From assembly GCA_021325255.1 (NCBI GenBank), contig JAJPHP010000067.1:83657-147656 (forward strand): DNA of 64,000 nt. The letters run 5' to 3'. Origin of the DNA: Nitrososphaerota archaeon (lineage in GTDB: Archaea > Thermoproteota > Nitrososphaeria > Nitrososphaerales > CADDZS01). Position numbers and translations under genes: made by a program. This document shows positions 62,124 to 64,000 of the stretch, piece by piece; within the stretch, counting starts at the first letter, position 1, and each line of letters begins with the position of its first letter. The notes under the pieces were generated by a model. That model saw only the letters and a program-made list of their open reading frames with translations, did no database searches and was not told the origin of the DNA.

Positions 62124-62151
62124 AGTATAGATACTAACAAGTATCTATACT
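62124..62151 (-). promoter_or_regulatory. Perfect 11-bp inverted repeat (candidate operator)
   Basis: agtatagatac (62124-62134), six-base spacer taacaa, gtatctatact (62141-62151). Both arms match exactly. It overlaps the expected promoter of the zinc-finger gene: on the reverse strand AGATAAAAG lies at its upstream edge as TATA element, so bound protein would block transcription start. A two-fold symmetric repressor site is the simplest reading; a transcript hairpin is the alternative. Confidence 0.6.
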
Positions 62152-63454
62152 TTTATCTGCTATTGCAATAATGCGACCTGCAAACTTGCATCGAGCTCAC
62201 AGCATCTTACATTTTGAACCGGCCTTCAAGACCGATTTACGCATGTTGAAAACAACCTTTTCGAACATCTTCGTTTGATCTCTCGCCTTTCGTCTTTACA
62301 ATTCAAAAGCATGCTGGGTAGATATTCTCGCCAGATTCAGCAAGTTCGCTAAACTGGAGCCCGAAGGAAGTGTTGCGAACATGATCGACGTGATTCTCAT
62401 GAAATCTTCAGCCTAATTTGGCGGTGGCTCCTTCGGAGCCGTCGGAGCGGGAGCAACTTTTCAGCCCATATCATAATGGAGATACTCGAGATTCTCCCAA
62501 GACTACTTGGCTGCAACCCCCTGGAACTTGTTGGTCCGGCAAAGAAAATTGAACAAATTTTGCAGTAAAATTAGGTTAGTTCCCATTCCAACGTACATCC
62601 AATGCCGATACTTTTACCCAGGATTTGGCCAGTAAAGAGATCTGTACCTTAGTTAACGGTACGCGGGATTTCCTGTTCCCTCGCCCTTCTGCCTTTTCAT
62701 CAATATAGTTTGCCATCATGTGTGAGCAAGTTATTTGTAATGAGTTCATATAGTAAAATCCGAGCATCTCTTTCACACAGGCGCATTTTTTTCATCGGTT
62801 CTTCAATGTAGTTGAAGATGCACAATTCCTGTGGCTTCACCATTGAAAGTATCAACATCTTTTAGGTATGCTATAGTCGAGCAAAAAAATCGTACGGTTT
62901 AACTAAAAGTCGCCCTAAATACGTTGACGGAGAAAAGAAGAGAGCTAAGAGGCGATTTTCATAGATCCTTGCATCATTATACGTTTTCGCAGTAAATGCA
63001 TTGTCCCCGGTTGTCATAGTTCTGAAAACACAGTGCTAAGATTACGTACCGCTTATTGAATGAATTGGGCGAGTTTGGAGTTCGCATCGATTCTTTGCTT
63101 GAGTTTCCTTTACTCCTCCGCTTAACTTGTACACAGCGATGTATTTGCAATCGAAGCTCCCAGTAGTAGCACAGAAAGAGGAGTCTTTCTTCTGCAAATT
63201 ATTCACGTTCTTATATGCGTGGTTGGCCAGTGAGGACTAGATCAGGGTGGCCTCCTGTGATAGCGTATCGAATTGCATTGCAGGCGGACTATGCTAATGA
63301 AGAGAAAGACGGAAATCAAGCAAGTGAAAATGGGCTCAAACAATCCGCTAAAACCTCCCGATAAGTCGGAATGGAAGAACTTTCTAAAGGCGTTGCATTC
63401 GATCGCTTTCGCAGCGATGGAGCACTTGTTTTGAGGACCTAAATACTGAGGATG
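62152..63454. other. Gene-poor region next to the transposase
   Basis: About 1.3 kb with no supportable gene. Frames are short on both strands, including a 66-residue minus frame at 62576-62776 and a 47-residue plus frame ending at 63434. A 6-bp GC stem with three-base loop (ggctcc-ttc-ggagcc, 62425-62439) is the only local structure I can point to. The composition is more AT-rich than the coding part of the window. It may be decayed mobile-element sequence. Confidence 0.4.
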
Positions 63455-64000
63455 TCAAGTTATCTTTCCAGTAAGGATGTTTTGCATCCTTACGAATGTC
63501 ACAAGATAACTTGCTATTGAATGCATGCTGGAATGGAATGGGAATTTATTGTAGAAACGCTTGGTTTTCTGCTTCAGGATGTTGAACCATGATTCTATAG
63601 GGTTCCTGTCTCCGAATGTTACCGGCTTGTATCGCAAGCCTAGATGTTCTAGAGCTGGAGGATACCACGGACCGTGATCCACGAGGACGAGTGGTCTGTT
63701 CGAACAGTATCTGAGAGCTTCCTTCAGGAAGAGAATAGAATCAAGCTCTCCTCGTGTGAACGACGCTTTGAGAGCTAGAACCTCGTATCTTTTCACATCT
63801 ATCGCGCTCCATATGAAGAGGAATCTTCCACCTGAAACGCTTAATTTTGTCTCATCGACTGCAATCAATGACATGCCTACAGATCTTCTCTGGCTGTGGA
63901 AGGATCAAGCCGATCTTCCGATACCAGAGCCTGCATGATTCGTAGGAGAAGACGTAGAAGAGTCCCATTGCGAGTGAGACTTTCCTGTAGGACAACCCCA
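63455..64000 (-). pseudogene. DDE transposase of an IS element, frameshifted and cut by the window edge
   Basis: The downstream part has the three acidic residues of a DDE integrase fold: VDETKL, VLVDHGPWY and DRNPIESWFN. It resembles small archaeal IS transposases of the IS6-like type. Upstream the matching N-terminal region (LSYRKVSLAMGLFYVF, RLWYRKIGLILPQPE) is in a different frame. In the frame of the DDE part a TGA occurs near 63908, and the N-terminal frame ends at a stop near 63860. A one-base shift around 63875-63905 therefore splits the gene, unless frameshifting is programmed. The start lies beyond 64000. Confidence 0.7.

Noticed and set aside
63291..63434. 47-residue plus-strand frame next to the transposase
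   Set aside because: No family, no promoter, and it sits in the gene-poor flank; probably chance or a remnant.
1..64000. CRISPR array, toxin-antitoxin pair or integrated virus
   Set aside because: No regularly spaced repeats, cas genes, integrase or capsid-type genes were seen; the only mobile-element signal is the broken transposase at the right edge.

Overview
The window is a dense archaeal chromosome segment, most likely from a thaumarchaeon (Nitrososphaeria-like TACK archaeon). Support comes from the archaeal/eukaryotic-type ribosomal proteins (L15e, S3Ae, S15, S17e), EF-1beta, Pth2, the KEOPS subunits, intron-containing tRNAs, LysW-dependent lysine synthesis, an HTH_45-type regulator, and a TackOD1-like zinc domain. 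TATA-like boxes 25-45 bases upstream of genes and frequent TTG starts fit the same picture. No ammonia-oxidation gene is present, and the sugar-metabolism genes suggest, but do not prove, a heterotrophic lineage.

Layout. 0-5.2 kb: the end of EF-1beta with its zinc-ribbon companion, two DNA-binding proteins, a geranylgeranyl-reductase-type flavoprotein, Pth2, a ferredoxin-NADP reductase and L15e. 5.5-18.2 kb: phosphoglycerate dehydrogenase, an Obg-family GTPase, S3Ae, an MFS transporter, then a reverse-strand information-processing block (S15, RecJ-like DHH protein, Pcc1, SerS; XTPase, Kae1-Bud32) and a COG1325 RNA-binding protein. 18.5-26.1 kb: central carbon metabolism, with a PfkB kinase, a two-subunit transketolase, ribulose-phosphate epimerase, transaldolase, an MDR dehydrogenase and triosephosphate isomerase. 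26.6-31 kb: Sua5, Cgi121, a phosphoribosyltransferase, a ubiquitin-like protein next to a SerK-like protein, S17e and TatD. 31-34.7 kb: a tandem AAA+ ATPase fused to a Lon protease domain, behind a membrane-protein gene. 35-41 kb: intron-bearing tRNA-Leu and tRNA-Thr genes, peroxiredoxin, two phosphohexomutases and ThiL.

41.4-52.2 kb holds a nearly complete alpha-aminoadipate (LysW) lysine pathway, all on the minus strand: homocitrate synthase, homoaconitase large and small subunits, homoisocitrate dehydrogenase, LysW, LysX, LysZ, LysY, LysJ, LysK and an Lrp-type regulator. Only the aminoadipate aminotransferase (LysN role) is missing from the window. LysW (46671-46850) ends in the diagnostic EDWGE.

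52.2-64 kb is looser and more accessory. It has zinc-ribbon proteins, a glucose dehydrogenase, a membrane-anchored TackOD1/restriction-endonuclease-fold protein, a free-standing MIT-domain protein, an orphan ABC ATPase with its C-terminal associated domain as a separate gene, a VIT-type metal transporter, an LsrF-type aldolase, and a zinc-finger gene under a perfect 11-bp palindrome. A 1.3-kb gene-poor stretch follows, then a frameshifted transposase at the edge. The most unusual items are the AAA-AAA-Lon protein with its putative membrane partner, the TackOD1 protein and the solo MIT protein sharing upstream sequence elements, and the SerK/ubiquitin-like gene pair.
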